A stretch of DNA of 64,000 bases, from positions 1,288,001 through 1,352,000 of the forward strand of contig JARZZO010000011.1 of the NCBI GenBank assembly GCA_030544215.1, read 5' to 3'. Positions 22,514 through 34,676 of this stretch are shown one piece after another. The DNA comes from Zantedeschia hybrid cultivar (Eukaryota > Streptophyta > Magnoliopsida > Alismatales > Araceae). Within the stretch, counting starts at the first letter, position 1. Every line of letters starts with the position of its first letter. The notes beneath the pieces were generated by a model. It saw only the letters and a program-made list of their open reading frames with translations, was not told where the DNA came from and did no database searches. A program made the position numbers and the translations under genes.

Positions 22514-25500
22514 ATGGAAGCCCCCGCCGCGGACATGGATCCCGACGCGGGCAACCACCTCTCGCCGCCGGAGGACCTGGACGAGAACGGCTTCCCCTTC
22601 CTCCGCTCCTCCTTCTCGGACGAAGGAGAAGGAACCGGCGGGGAGGAGGCGGCGGCGGCCGATGGGGAGTTCCCGACCTCCGCTGCTGTCGCCGGCTCCA
22701 GCAACTTCGCGGCAGATTTCTACGCGGGCGGGACGGACTGGTCGTGCTTGGTGGAGGGGGATGCGGCGTTGGAGGTGGAGGTGGCCGATTGGGGTGAGGG
22801 CGGTGGCGGTGGGAGGAAGAAGACCCTTGTGCAGAGGAGCCTCTTCCAGATGTGGGGGATGGGGAAACCCTCGGCGCCTTCGGGGGGATCTGAATCGAGA
22901 GCTCTTGTGCATCCAATTAAGAGGAGGCGGAGGGCGGCCGAAGATGGCATCCTCGTTGGGGAGGGTGACCCCGTGATCAGGGGAATGAGTGGCTGCGCGG
23001 GGCAGGGAAACGAGCGGCGGCGATCCTGCCCCTTCTATAAGAAAATTTCCGGTGATTATTTCGTTGTCTCTATCTTTTATGTAGTTCTGTGTTTTAATCT
23101 GCTGCTGCTGCTGGTACTACTGTCTATTGTTGCAATTGTTTTATAGACCTGTTAGTTTCTAGTGGTGTAGTACTATTTGTTTGTGAACATTCAACGGATA
23201 GATGTCTCACTTTAATGAATAGACAATTCCTTTCATTTTTATCAATTTTCTTGTTCCATGCAAATTTATTTTAATACTTTGGCACATCTCTGAACAATTC
23301 TTCATCAAAGCTCTTTTATATTTTTAAATGAGTCAGAAAGAACCTATACATCTCTTCCATTTAAAGCTTCCTTGGGAAGGCATTACATTGCTCTATAGAC
23401 TTGTCGCATAGTGAATTCCCTATATCGATTTAGATTAAGAAAACTGGTTGACTTATTTGACGAGTATTAAAGTACGGGTGTGTTGGTGAATGGTGACAGT
23501 ATGATTCAGGTTAGACTGACTTCTTGCACTGGTTTTAATTCTCTTGAGTTTTCTCAAGATTTCTGTTCATAAATTTACGTGTCTTTGATATGACTGCGTT
23601 TAGTGATCATGCCAGTTAAGACTTATGAGTGCTGTTACCCACGTTGCTTGAGTTCGTCTAATATAGCTGACATGAGGTATCCACGGTATGAGACCTAGCC
23701 AATAACTAGTATTTTCAAACTATACTGGAGCTGAAAATGGCATCTTCTGAACCATTTTTATCGACTGACTAAAAACAATGATAAGACTAGATTGTTATTA
23801 TTCAATTTAAAATAATTTTATGTGAATGATATGTAATTTTGTCTATCTTATGTCAGATTATTACCATGGGACTTCTGTATGGAATTTGTAGAATATGGTT
23901 TGGGGCTGGGTCCTTTACCTGCGGCACAATATTTAGCAAAAGGGTTTTCAAATATTAAGATACTGATATACTGAAGGCTGGAGCCCAGGATTGGCTATCA
24001 GACCGATGCACTAGTTTAAGTTCGCTTGTCCATACACATGTGCGCACACACATGCACATACAGAAACTGGGTTCATTTTGGTATACACACATGCACATAC
24101 ACAAACTGGGTTCATTTAAGTATATAGACCGCAGAGAAGCTAAGGTGAATGCGGCTTTGCTTTTGAAATAGTGTGGTAGGATATAATTAAAAGTTGAATG
24201 CTTCCTTTATATGACTGATTATCGTAAGCCCAAGGATATTATTCTTTGTTGCCTTTTTATAGTTATCTGGGCTCACATCCACTCTTGCTGTCAATTCTGA
24301 GCTTGGTTCATTTGCAGAAATCTTTCTCTTTCTTTTTTTCTGCGTTTTCCAGGACTGTATATCTCTCCCCTCTGCTCCATTCCTGAACTATTGAGTTTTC
24401 ACTTCCAATTCCCTTTTCAACTCTTCCTCATCATGTTGCTTCTAATTTCCAGCTTGGCCAGATCAAGTGCAAAAAAAAGCCTATAATGATGTAACTTTTC
24501 TTAGGCTGGTTTCTAAGCTTTTCAGCTCTTGGAACGAATGAATATCCTCCAGTTCTTTTTGCAAAGGTGTTGTCTTTGTATTAGTTTCTTCTTAGACCAC
24601 CGTGCATGTAGAACCTCCAAAGCATATTGGATATAAGCTGCTTTGATTGAAGGTTCAATCCAATGTATGGATCTGCTTTGTTCAAACGTTATTCATTGGT
24701 TGTAGATTGAGGAATTAGCTAGTCTTTCAGCTTGTCCAATCTTACCGTGTTAGAACGTGTTACAAGTGGTTGCTTTTGCAAATCTATTTAGTGCTTTAAA
24801 CTTTATTAGTGAAATGTATGTTCTTTTTTATATTCCTATGCTTGTTAAGTTGCATAGTACATTGATATAATTATGTGTAACATGTGATAGACACAACATT
24901 GAGTGGTTCTACTATGTTGTAAGAGCATTTTCTGTACCACTATTCATGTCCACTAGTATTTATGGTTTGAACTTGAAACTTGTTTCATTATGAGTCCAAA
25001 AAAGCATCATATGGGTGCTTTGTGTTTTTTAATGATCCACGGTTACTATTGTCCCTTACAGAAATATCCAAAGTTGTAGGTTAAATTTCTTGGTAAACTT
25101 GATTACTTACTCAATGGTCTACTTCATGATGATCATAGGCACGTCCTTCACAGTGGATGCTTTTCGTTATGGGCATATTGATGGGTGTTCGGCATACTTC
25201 CTCAGCCATTTCCACCATGATCATTATGGTGGTTTGAGCAAGAAATGGTCTCATGGCACTATCTACTGCAGTCCACTCACAGCTCGCTTAGTGCAGATGT
25301 GCCTCTCTGTAAACTCATTGTAAGCAATAGATCATTATTGCTTTCTCAATAAAGAAATGTCATTCTTGATGCACATGTTATACATGGTGGCATTGTCTCT
25401 GCTGATATAACAAAAGGACAATTTCATATTAGCCACTAGTAATGTTAAATTTCAAAAGTACCATGCTTACTTCTATATTATCCAACATACCCTTCTAATA

Positions 25501-28500
25501 TGTATAATATTTCAGAATTGCCATGGCAATGGCTTATTTGATATGTATAAAATTTCATACATGCCATTGAATGGCATATTTGATACATATGTTATTTTGT
25601 AAGGGTATGTAGGATGATATGAAGGTATGGTAGTGTTGAAATTTTGCATAAATGAGTGGTTAACAATAAAATTGTCTTAATGTTAGACTGGTTAGTGCAA
25701 GAAAATAAAATGAAGAATTATTATGATTCAATTAAAGGCTTGGTTACAGATATATTTGTCCTTTGGAGCTTGACACTGAACATGATATAGAAGGAGTTAA
25801 GGTTACCTTATTGGAAGCCAATCATTGCCCAGGAGCAGTGCTTATCCATTTTCGTCTAGTGGATGGGAGATGTCATCTACATACTGGAGATTTCAGGGCC
25901 TGTAAGCTTATGCAGACTCACGCTGTTCTTTTAAATCGAAGGGTCAACATACTTTTCTTGGATACTACGTACTGCAACCCTAAATATAGGTGATCAACTG
26001 ACTTTTCTGATTTCTTGGCTTTTTCTTTGTTAGTGGCCTTCATTTTGACCCATAACCTGGTCAATATTTTCTTCTCCAGGTTTCCTCCTAAAGAAGATGT
26101 GGTGGATTATGTTGTGAGGATCTCCCAGAACAGGATGATGAAGCAGCCAAAAACCCTTATTGTCGTTGGTGCATACAGCATAGGGAAAGAGAATGTTTAT
26201 CTTGCTATTGCTCAAGCATTAGGGGTATCAAAGACACCTACGTTTTGTGATAATACTTGGACATTTTTTGCTATCATTCATTGCTTGAATCTTTCTTTTC
26301 ATTCCCTTTTCCCATGTAAGGACACTTTTTCCTCCCAATCTATGCTTATGCCACCTTCCAAAAAGGACACTTTTTTCTCCCACAAAAAGGAGCCAACATC
26401 AAAACTTCTTGTGAGTCTGTTCATACACTCTAGTTAGATACTTTCTGGTTCATGGCTGCGGAATAATAACTCCATCATGACTTCGGTACTAACTTAATGT
26501 TAGAATTAAAATGAAACTGGAATAGTTTGAGACCAAAAATCTGTATTTTTGTTTATCTTACTACCTGGCTTGTCCATTGTACACATTCCTAAAGATACCC
26601 TGAGCAGGATTGTCACCTTACATTTTGGTGATTTCCCCAAAATGCATTCCAAATATAATTGTGATTTGTTGAAATGGGGTACCATTTAGTATAAATGATT
26701 ATTTTTTAATAGGAACCAGTCTCTGACATTCAGTCCATGTGGAAGTTGTTTCAGTCATTAGAATTGAATTAATCTGTAGTTTGAGATCACAATTTGTACT
26801 GTTATCTACACCCGTGTATTGGTCATTGGTGCCATGTCTAAAGGTACCATAAGCGGGCATTGGTACCATATTTTGGTGACCATCCCCAAAATGGATTCTA
26901 ACTGTAAGTAAGACTTATCGATGGAGGTATTATTTAGTATAGTTGAGCACCTTCATTCAATAGGAACTGTTTTCTATCCACATGGAAACTGCTTGTTGAA
27001 AAAAATACGTGTACCCTCAAACATTGTTACATTCCTTCTACCATTGTCATGTTGCTGGTTCTTGTAAACATTTATGCATCTCTTTGTCTATATACTAACT
27101 TTACGCTGCTGTAATGAGAGGTCGTTTCTTTCATAGAAAGAGGTCATATTCATAATATTATCCCTTTGACCTGGTATCTGGGTAGGATCAAATATCTCAA
27201 GATGTTCAACAAGAATGCCAACACACTGACAGGTTGACTTCATATTCCCAGATTTTGCCAAATAAAAAATCTCAATAGAATTGACAAGAACAGATACAGG
27301 TCATCAACTTGACACCATTCTCAAGTTGTTGCCTAGAACATATTAGCAGATACCTGGTAACCTGGACCACTTAAACTAAAGTAGCCTAGTTAGGTTGAAT
27401 GTCTCCTTAAATTTATTACCTGTTATACGTTCCCAAGATTTCCGCATCATAACTTCTCTTGATGTTAAAATTTTATGCATATTTACCTTCCAATAGCTAT
27501 TGATCAGAAAATTAGTTGATTGGCACCAGCAATTTAGAAGTTGCAGCAGCGGTGCTACTAATAGTAATGACAGTATGGTACATAGTACGAGTATTAGTAC
27601 ACGATAGATGATAGTGATAATTTAGGATATCAGCTGTATAAGATGCTTACAAAATAAAGTGATGTTTATGGTGTGTTGCTTTTCAGGTCCAAATATATGC
27701 AAATGCCTCAAGGAGGCGTGTACTGGAAATTTTCAATTGGCCTGAATTGTCCAAAAAGCTTTGTACATCAGCTGAGAGCTCACCATTGCATGTTCTACCA
27801 ATTTCATTCTTACGCCATGATGTATGAACAACAATCTTCCACATTTTGGTGTTAGAAGAAACTATTTTAATCATCTTTGACCGATAATTGTTGCTTCTCA
27901 GAATCTGAATCAATACTTGAAAAAATATGGGCAAACATTTACCTCAGTCTTGGCATTTCGACCAACAGGTGACTAATTTCTTTTCTTTCTATTTATTTAT
28001 AGTTGCATGGCCAGTTTTCTTAACTTCTCTCCCTGCTGTTTGTCTAGGTTGGACTTACTCAAAGATAGCTGGAAACCAGCTGGATTTAATTAAACCTAGT
28101 TCCAATGGCAATATCAGTATCTATGGTAAGCTATCTCTGTTTTTATTATATTTGCTCATTTGGTATTTCAATATGGTTCACCAAGTGCCTTCGTTGGTGT
28201 CTATGCTGAATCTTCATCCACATATTAGATAAATGCCAGTGCATGCCACTAAGATGTCCTTTGTGAATAATTTGTGCAGTGATGTTTTGCGATATCTGTA
28301 CACCGTATCTATGTACATACCTGCGTATGTTCATATGCATGTATATATGTACGCACGCACGCACGCACGTGTGCATGTATGTACATATGTATGTATGCAT
28401 GCATGCACGCACGTACATGTCTATGTACATATATATGTGTGCATACGTATGTACGTTCATTCTTTGGACTTAAAGCAAAATTTCGGCTGTTTAATTTTCA

Positions 28501-29756
28501 TAATGGGGTGTTTGGTGTATTATGTATCCATCCACTTTTTCTATCTTTGATTTTATTTTAGGAGAGAAAACAGAACCTAACCCATTTGGAATTCTCTCTT
28601 CCAATTTTTAAGGAGGTGGTTACCTCTTAAGGAAACATCCTCAGGAAAAAAAATGTCCAACCTTGTATTTATTTTTTTCCCCTCAAGGAGATGAATACAT
28701 TGGTGATCACCCCCCACCAACAACCCCCCTGTTTTATGTCTCCGATTCATCCAGCCTCGTTCTCTTTCCTTCTTTATGTTTTTCTCCTTTTTTTGGTTGG
28801 GAATTGGGATAAATACCCAGGAAAGAAAGATAGCAGTGAGATGATGCTAATAATGCCTTGGCAATGAAGGAAAGTTGAAAGAAGCTTCTCTAAGATTTAG
28901 TTCAATTCTGCCAAACAGGTGAATAGTCTCAATACTGAATTTTCAAAATTTGAGACAAAAATAAACAAAATATTTTGGGAGCAAAATAGTCTTAAAAAGA
29001 AAATCATTCCGAAACACCTTATAAGGCTTGATATCCTGATACCTGATTAAGAGGGGTAGAAGCAGTAGGGTTCTTTTTCCTTCCGTCTCTTCCTTTCTTT
29101 TTCCCTTCCTTTTTGCTGTACTCATAGTGTTGTTAGACAGGTTGTCCTTAATTCAGGTTTTGGACTGTTCACCGTGTCTGATCCATTTCCTCGTTGCTTT
29201 AGTTTGACTGGTATTTAATATTTTGCGAGGTGCAAACTGCAAACTTATACCCTATGCTTCACTGAGGAATGGTCATCTATGTCAAATTTCGTACTTCATA
29301 TGTTCTAGTCTGAAAATTCTCTCACCTTTTTTTAATATGACTTCAACATCATTCTTGCCAATTCAGTTTGGTTACATGGGGTGCCATTTGTTGCTAGAGG
29401 CTGGTCTTCACCCCTTGGTGGCCTGTCCCGTGGTTGTTAACTTGTTATGTACACTGAACTCATTTTACTTAGTTGTGTAATTCATGTTGGCCACAAACAT
29501 GATTTACTGCAGGTGTTCCTTACAGTGAGCACTCAAGTTTTATGGAGCTTAGAGAATTCGTTCAGGTCTGACAGATAATAGTAAATTTTCTGCATCAATT
29601 TCTGAATGTATTTTAGAAAGACATGATGTTTTCTAATAAGTTTCTTCTTCTTGTCAGTTTTTAAGGCCTGAGAAGATCATCCCAACAGTTAATGTCGGCA
29701 ATGCTGCTAGCCGGGAGCGGATGCAGGTCCATTTCCACGAATGGCTCAAAGCTTAA
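22514..29756 (+). CDS. SNM1: SNM1-type DNA cross-link repair nuclease
   Basis: Nine exons with GT-AG introns: 22514-23051, 25139-25319, 25750-25989, 26080-26224, 27687-27821, 27902-27968, 28048-28125, 29513-29565, 29658-29756. They total 1536 nt, 511 aa, with phases agreeing at every junction. This is a metallo-beta-lactamase/beta-CASP nuclease, a family of 5' exonucleases acting in cross-link and oxidative damage repair in the nucleus. Metal ligands visible are the HxHxDH motif SHFHHDHYGG (H203, H205, D207, H208), EANHCPG (H265), HTGDF (D287) and VPYSEHSS (H468). GAYSIGKE, ANASRRR, AFRPTGWTYS and FLRPEKIIPTVN are typical of plant SNM1. The N-terminal 175 residues are acidic and poorly conserved, with QRSLFQMWG at 107-115 and a basic KRRRR (136-140) that may be a nuclear signal. 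Length is close to that of Arabidopsis SNM1. Exon 1 is GC-rich. No disabling change seen. Confidence 0.93.
24026..24123 (+). repeat. Short tandem duplication in SNM1 intron 1
   Basis: A unit of about 46 bp containing ACACACATGCACATAC followed by AAACTGGGTTCATTT occurs twice in tandem with a few changes. It lies within the 2-kb first intron. Confidence 0.6.
26585..26995 (+). repeat. Imperfect duplication in SNM1 intron 4
   Basis: About 26600-26750 and 26830-26995 resemble each other along their length. The order of shared words is ATTTTGGTGA, then CCCCAAAATG, then ATTTAGTATA, then AATAGGAAC, then CATGTGGAA or CACATGGAA. It is a diverged local duplication; no coding role. Confidence 0.55.
28305..28460 (+). 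repeat. GTAY/ACGC microsatellite in SNM1 intron 7
   Basis: A compound microsatellite of ATGT, ACGC and GCAT units within the 1.4-kb seventh intron. Its alternating purine-pyrimidine composition opens long meaningless frames on both strands. Confidence 0.85.
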
Positions 29757-31818
29757 GCTATGCTTGAGCCTTTAGTTAAGTCCTAAAACATTATGATATC
29801 AGGAATGGCAGGTTCACTACAGTTACTAATCTATAATGAGGCCTGCGGGCGAAATGCACATAAGAGGTGGCTGAGATGTGCTAGTACATTTGCAGAAATG
29901 CTGGAAAAAACTACTTGGTGGAACTCGCAACTCCGTTGAGATTTGTGGGTGTCCTTTGTTGGGGGTTGGGGACTGTGGGGTCTGAAGACTCTAGGTAGAG
30001 CATCGCTTTTATTGGAACAGCCTATAGGTCACCTTACGGCTTTGGGAGCACCATACAACGGAAGGAGGCAGCTAGATGCAAGAACACTAGGCTAGATTGC
30101 AAGAACACCACGCCTGTAACATCGATTACATGTTCTTGTGGCTCTAATTTTTATTCATGTTGTACTACTGCTATTCACGATTTGGCTATGTCCAGCTATT
30201 TGTAAGCTGCAACATTTCATGTTCCACCATTCACGATTTGGCTGTATCTACGTGGCTGCCACAGCAGAGGCCGTACACCGTCTTGGATGGGCAGGTGCTT
30301 GGGAACAGCAGACGGATGCGTGCTGTGTGTAAAAAGGAAACGCCCAATGAAGAAAAGATGTTTCATTAGCTCTGGAATCGAACTCTCAAGGCAATTTTCA
30401 TCGTCTTAAAATTCAATCATATGCTTCAGAGGACCACAATGAGATGCATTTTTATGTAGGGTCATTCTGTGAGATTTTCTGGTTAAAAATTGCCAAAAAT
30501 CTGTTTCTTGCGTTTTTAATAGGAGAGACATTCTTTAATTATGGCATTATATGTGGGTCTCTAAGAAGGTCCACTCGTTCGCCTCTCATTCATCTCTTGT
30601 TCAGCTGATCACATATATCTAATATATGTATGTGTGTGTGTGAGCGCTAAACCAAAATGTACTTGGTTCTCAGTTTTCCTTGTCTTGTATTTTAAAGGCT
30701 AATAAACGAGGCCCTTGTGTTGTTTCATAAACAGAGGGCCTACGAATCGCTGGCCCATCTGCCGGGAGGTGTAGGCTGCCTTAGTGTTGCATAGGAAAAC
30801 GACTGCTATGATACCATCAGTTCACATGATCAGTTATAACAAGACAGTTCAGATGCCAATTGAGAGAGAGAAAGTGCAGCTGGAAGAAGGATAGTCAAAA
30901 GGAGGGAAAGCGGCAAGAAGAATCTTCCTTCCTGAAAAAGGACTTGCCCGATGTGGGAAGCGGCTCTGCTTTTTGGGGACATGATAGACGGGTAATGGGC
31001 CTTTGTCCCCCCTTGCTTGGAGAGGCCTTTTGCACTTTACAATTTTATTTCTGTGTTAGATTCCCTTTGGATTCTGCTTGTACTCATCCCCGCCCCTCTA
31101 TGAGCGCGCGCGGTCTCTTGTTTGTTAATTACGTACAAGACCGGGGGCAAGGCACACTTCCGCAAAGGGCCATTTGTATCCCAAAATTTAAACAATTAGA
31201 TTAGGGGGAGTGTGCTTTCTGGCAATTTGTATTGTTGGGCAAATGGTAATCACAATGGGGACATAATGCCATTCACTTGTTCACATGTTATCTCAGTGCT
31301 TACCAACATTTATATTTATTATAATGAAATATGGTTCAGACTTCACATTTCACATTCGTTTAATGTGAGCATTCAAGGATAAAAAGTGAGAAGAAGAGGT
31401 GCTGTCATTGAGGACATGTTGGGCATGGGAGTGAACAGGTGATATGTTCCCGGTTCTTTTAGTTGTGTACAGTAAGCTGCAACTATTAGCCACCACTGGG
31501 TATGCATAACGTCTTTATCTTTTTTATTAGAATAAGAATTTTATCCTTGTATTAGACGGAAAACGAAAATCCCATTTCAGGTTTGGAAATGAATAGTATT
31601 CTCACGAGTCCCAAGTCTGGCGCAAATATTTACGTGCTATTTATTTTATCTCCTCATTTGCACTTAACCCGTGTTCTTTTATGTTTCTCAATCTCCACCT
31701 TTACATTCTTGCCACTATTTTTTTAATCAAATGTTGTTTTTAATTTTGAAGCTGTGACTTTCAAAGTTATACTGAAGCATCCTTATCCTTAATCTTTAAT
31801 ACCTACTGCCATGCCTCC
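29757..31818. other. SNM1 3' region and spacer
   Basis: The 3'UTR of SNM1 must begin here; no clear polyadenylation signal can be picked with confidence. The plus-strand frame at 30860-31204 (114 codons) resembles no known family and is not supported. No other gene seen. Confidence 0.4.
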
Positions 31819-32131
31819 TGTATTGCGGGGCATTGCAGTATATAAAAAATATTCTTTAATTTTTTTTAGATGGATCTATGTGTCTTACATATTTATACAA
31901 TTCAAATTTTGATCCGACGGTCTAAAAAATTATTAAAAAAATAAAAAAAATCAACTCCCGGTGAACAATAAAAACATATTTCATGGGATGAATCTAATAA
32001 TATATTTTTATTATCTAAAGATTTTTAAATCTTCAGACCAGAAATCAAATTATACATGTAAGGCCCAACCTGAATAAATTTTAAAATCTATCTTTTTCTA
32101 TATTTGCTGACAGCAGCAAGACAGTGCAGGA
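31819..32131. mobile_element. MITE-like foldback, CATTGCAG family, copy 2
   Basis: The left end reads TTGCGGGGCATTGCAGTATA, then T-rich. The right end reverse complemented reads TGCACTGTCTTGCTGC followed by A/T-rich sequence and ACATGTATAATTTGAT, which pairs with CATATTTATACAATTCAAAT near the left end. Same layout as 15179-15473 and 48625-48925 but the most diverged copy. Confidence 0.45.
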
Positions 32132-33860
32132 AGTATTTAAACCTCAAAACAAGGGCTCTCCAATATTGATCTCATTTAAGAGAATTAATTTCTTTCCTCG
32201 TAATTTTGAGGATAAAAGGAAGGATAAGATCAGATATGTATCACTTCACTTGCCCAAAAAGGATCAGAGAGGGGTGGATGTTCCTTTTTTAAATAAAATA
32301 AAATATGTAAAATGCCAGGCTTGCAGCTATTTGTCTGGACCAACAAGTACTAATACCACTGTACTTTAATTAATTGCACCCTTCCCCACCTGGTTGCGTC
32401 GAAATCCGAGTCGGGAAGCGTCGCTGTCATGTGCAAAAGGAAAAAGACGTCCCCTTTCTCCTCCACCTTTTCCTGCTCTCCCAGTGGAAGGTGACGCCCC
32501 CTACAACCCCACCATTAGAGGAATCTGCTCTCCGTGCCCTGTGCGCTGGATGGCTATGTGAGTTAGAACCAATAAGACTTTGTCACGTCAGCACCATACG
32601 ATCTTGCTTCCACGTGGCATGTGATTAATGGTGAAGCGTGGCAGACGTGGGTTGCGGTTTACAGGGCAGAAAGTGGTTTGGCTACCCAGTTCGGTCGTCA
32701 GTGGTGTTGGTTCCGCGCCTGTGGAGAGCGAGCGTTTCTCGGATCTCTGCCCTGGCTTCTCCCCCTCGTCGGCTTGCACCCTTCGCAGGTCATTTCCCAT
32801 TATGCCCTTCTCATTATCATGATTGACTAATGCGTCCTCGTGACTCAATCATGTTCCCCCTCTTAATTTCTTCGTTTTTGTTTATTCTTGTCTTAAAATT
32901 GGTGTTTGTAGTGTGTGAGTTAAGCTGTCAATCCATATAAGCATGTATGTATGATACATGATGAGAGTTAATGTGACCATCTTGTTGGTGCTTCATGCAT
33001 TGATGGCAGTTGGAAGGGTGACTTATTATATTATGCAATGTGAGCTGTGAGTTTGCATGTGAAAAATCTGTTTTGGTTGCTTGGGTTGTGAGCACTATCC
33101 CTGATTAATGACAGTATTTTCTTGCATCATAATTATGTGGATTAGAATGGAGCTCTGCAAGGGAGAGGGTCACACCAGAATTAGAATCAAGCATTTCTTG
33201 CCACTAGATTATAAGTTGCTTTATTTGGCAGGTGGGAAGTGGTCTCACAACAATGAATGTCAGTGATAAATTGTAAGTGCATTTTTTTTCCCAAACAGCA
33301 GTGGGATAACAATCTCTTAAGTTTGAAACTAATTCTCAGCAGATAAGATAAGGTTTTTATGATGTGGATGATTTAAATGAGTGCAAAGTTCACTAGCCGC
33401 CTTTGCAGAGGAAAATTGGAAAGAAATTAAAGCTATAGATATGTGGATACAGAGCTATTAATACGCACATATCAAGCTTAGTTCCAACTTAAGTGCATCT
33501 TTCATATCCTAACCATTACCCAACACATTTAAGTTAACCCTCGGGTTAGACCAAGTGTTAACGCTGATCGACTTATTCGAGTCTGATCTATATATCATCC
33601 CATCAACTTGTGTTAAATAAAGACAATTAGATATGATATAACCATGAATCACAAAGTAATCTTTTTAACACAAAATATATACATATATATAATTCTTTGT
33701 CTAAAATGATTGACTACTTTCTGTTATTTTGATTATTTTCAAACACATAATAAATAGAGATAATTTAGATGAAAAGTGGGTAAGCATTCTTGGTTGAGTT
33801 GCCAAGTTAACCTGTAAAGAGGGAGGGAGAAGAAAATAAGGTATTTCAGCCATTTCAGAA
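32132..33860. other. Spacer, possible distal promoter
   Basis: No supported gene. 32370-32830 is richer in GC than its surroundings and contains a G-box-like CCACGTGGC near 32610, but open frames there occur in all directions and match nothing I recognise. Confidence 0.35.
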
Positions 33861-33899
33861 AATGTTAAGGGCATTAACGTCATTTATGCCGCCTTCTGT

Positions 33900-34269
33900 C
33901 CATAGCTCCCGCTTCCCCCTCGGTGGACCGTGCACCACCTCGCTCTTCTGTCCGAAACAGAATTTTGCGTTTTTTTCCCACCTCGCCACCTCTTCCCCGT
34001 CGTCGTCGTCGTCCTCCTCGTTGAGGTCACGCGGCCGCAGCAGCAGCGCCAACAGAGGACGGTGCCAACCAGAGGAGAACCCCCTCCCCCGCTGCCGCCT
34101 CCACTCCGGCCGATCTGTCACCGCCGGCCAGAGGCGCCTCCGGCCCTCGGCCGCCCGCTGCCCGGGCGCCACCATCCGGCCGCCGTTGGCCCGCCGGGAG
34201 ACCCATCTGGGGTCGAGTGGGTTCGTCAGGGAGCTCCGGGTTGGCCCGATCCGGTGGTCCCCCTCCGAG
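33900..34269 (+). other. 5'UTR exon of DHHC S-acyltransferase gene
   Basis: GC-rich, CTC/GTC-rich sequence typical of a plant 5'UTR ends at CCGAG, followed by GTAATG (donor, 34270). The matching acceptor is GGCGCCTCAG, ending at 34595, giving a 326-base intron in the leader and a second leader exon from 34596 up to the ATG. The transcription start is a guess. Confidence 0.5.
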
Positions 34270-34676
34270 GTAATGCGCTCCGGAGACGGCGATGGCCGGC
34301 TCTTTGCTCGTGGATTGCTCCTCCTCTTTGTTTTGTGTTTGACCCTGTCACATTCGAAGCTCCTCTCGAGATTTTTTGCCAAATGTGGATTGGGATTCCC
34401 TTTTTATTTGAACCTCCCGATGCCTTTGTTGCGTGTTTCGAGTTAATCTATTTTTCGAAGATTCTTCTTTTTTCATGTTGTTTGCTTTTGAATCTTTCGT
34501 GGATTGTTGAACCTCATTGCTAATTTTTTTACTCCTGTTTTATCTGATTTTTGCATCACTTTTCTTATTCATTTGGATAGTTATTGGCGCCTCAGCATTG
34601 GAATTGGACAGCGGCAATGGCCGGATCAGCAGTGAGATCCTGAGGAACCCTGGGGGTTGCGCGCGCGCCCTCCGGG

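Noticed and set aside
22233..22916. 227-codon minus-strand proline-rich frame
   Set aside because: Antisense of SNM1 exon 1 and the MITE; composition explains it.
28146..28550. Frames rich in Tyr, His, Met and Thr
   Set aside because: Translation of the microsatellite in SNM1 intron 7.
30860..31204. 114-codon plus-strand frame
   Set aside because: No domain, no neighbouring exons with matching phase, mixed composition; not supported.
33855..34523. Frames of 175-197 codons on both strands
   Set aside because: They cover the GC-rich 5'UTR exon and leader intron of the S-acyltransferase gene; the real start codon lies downstream.
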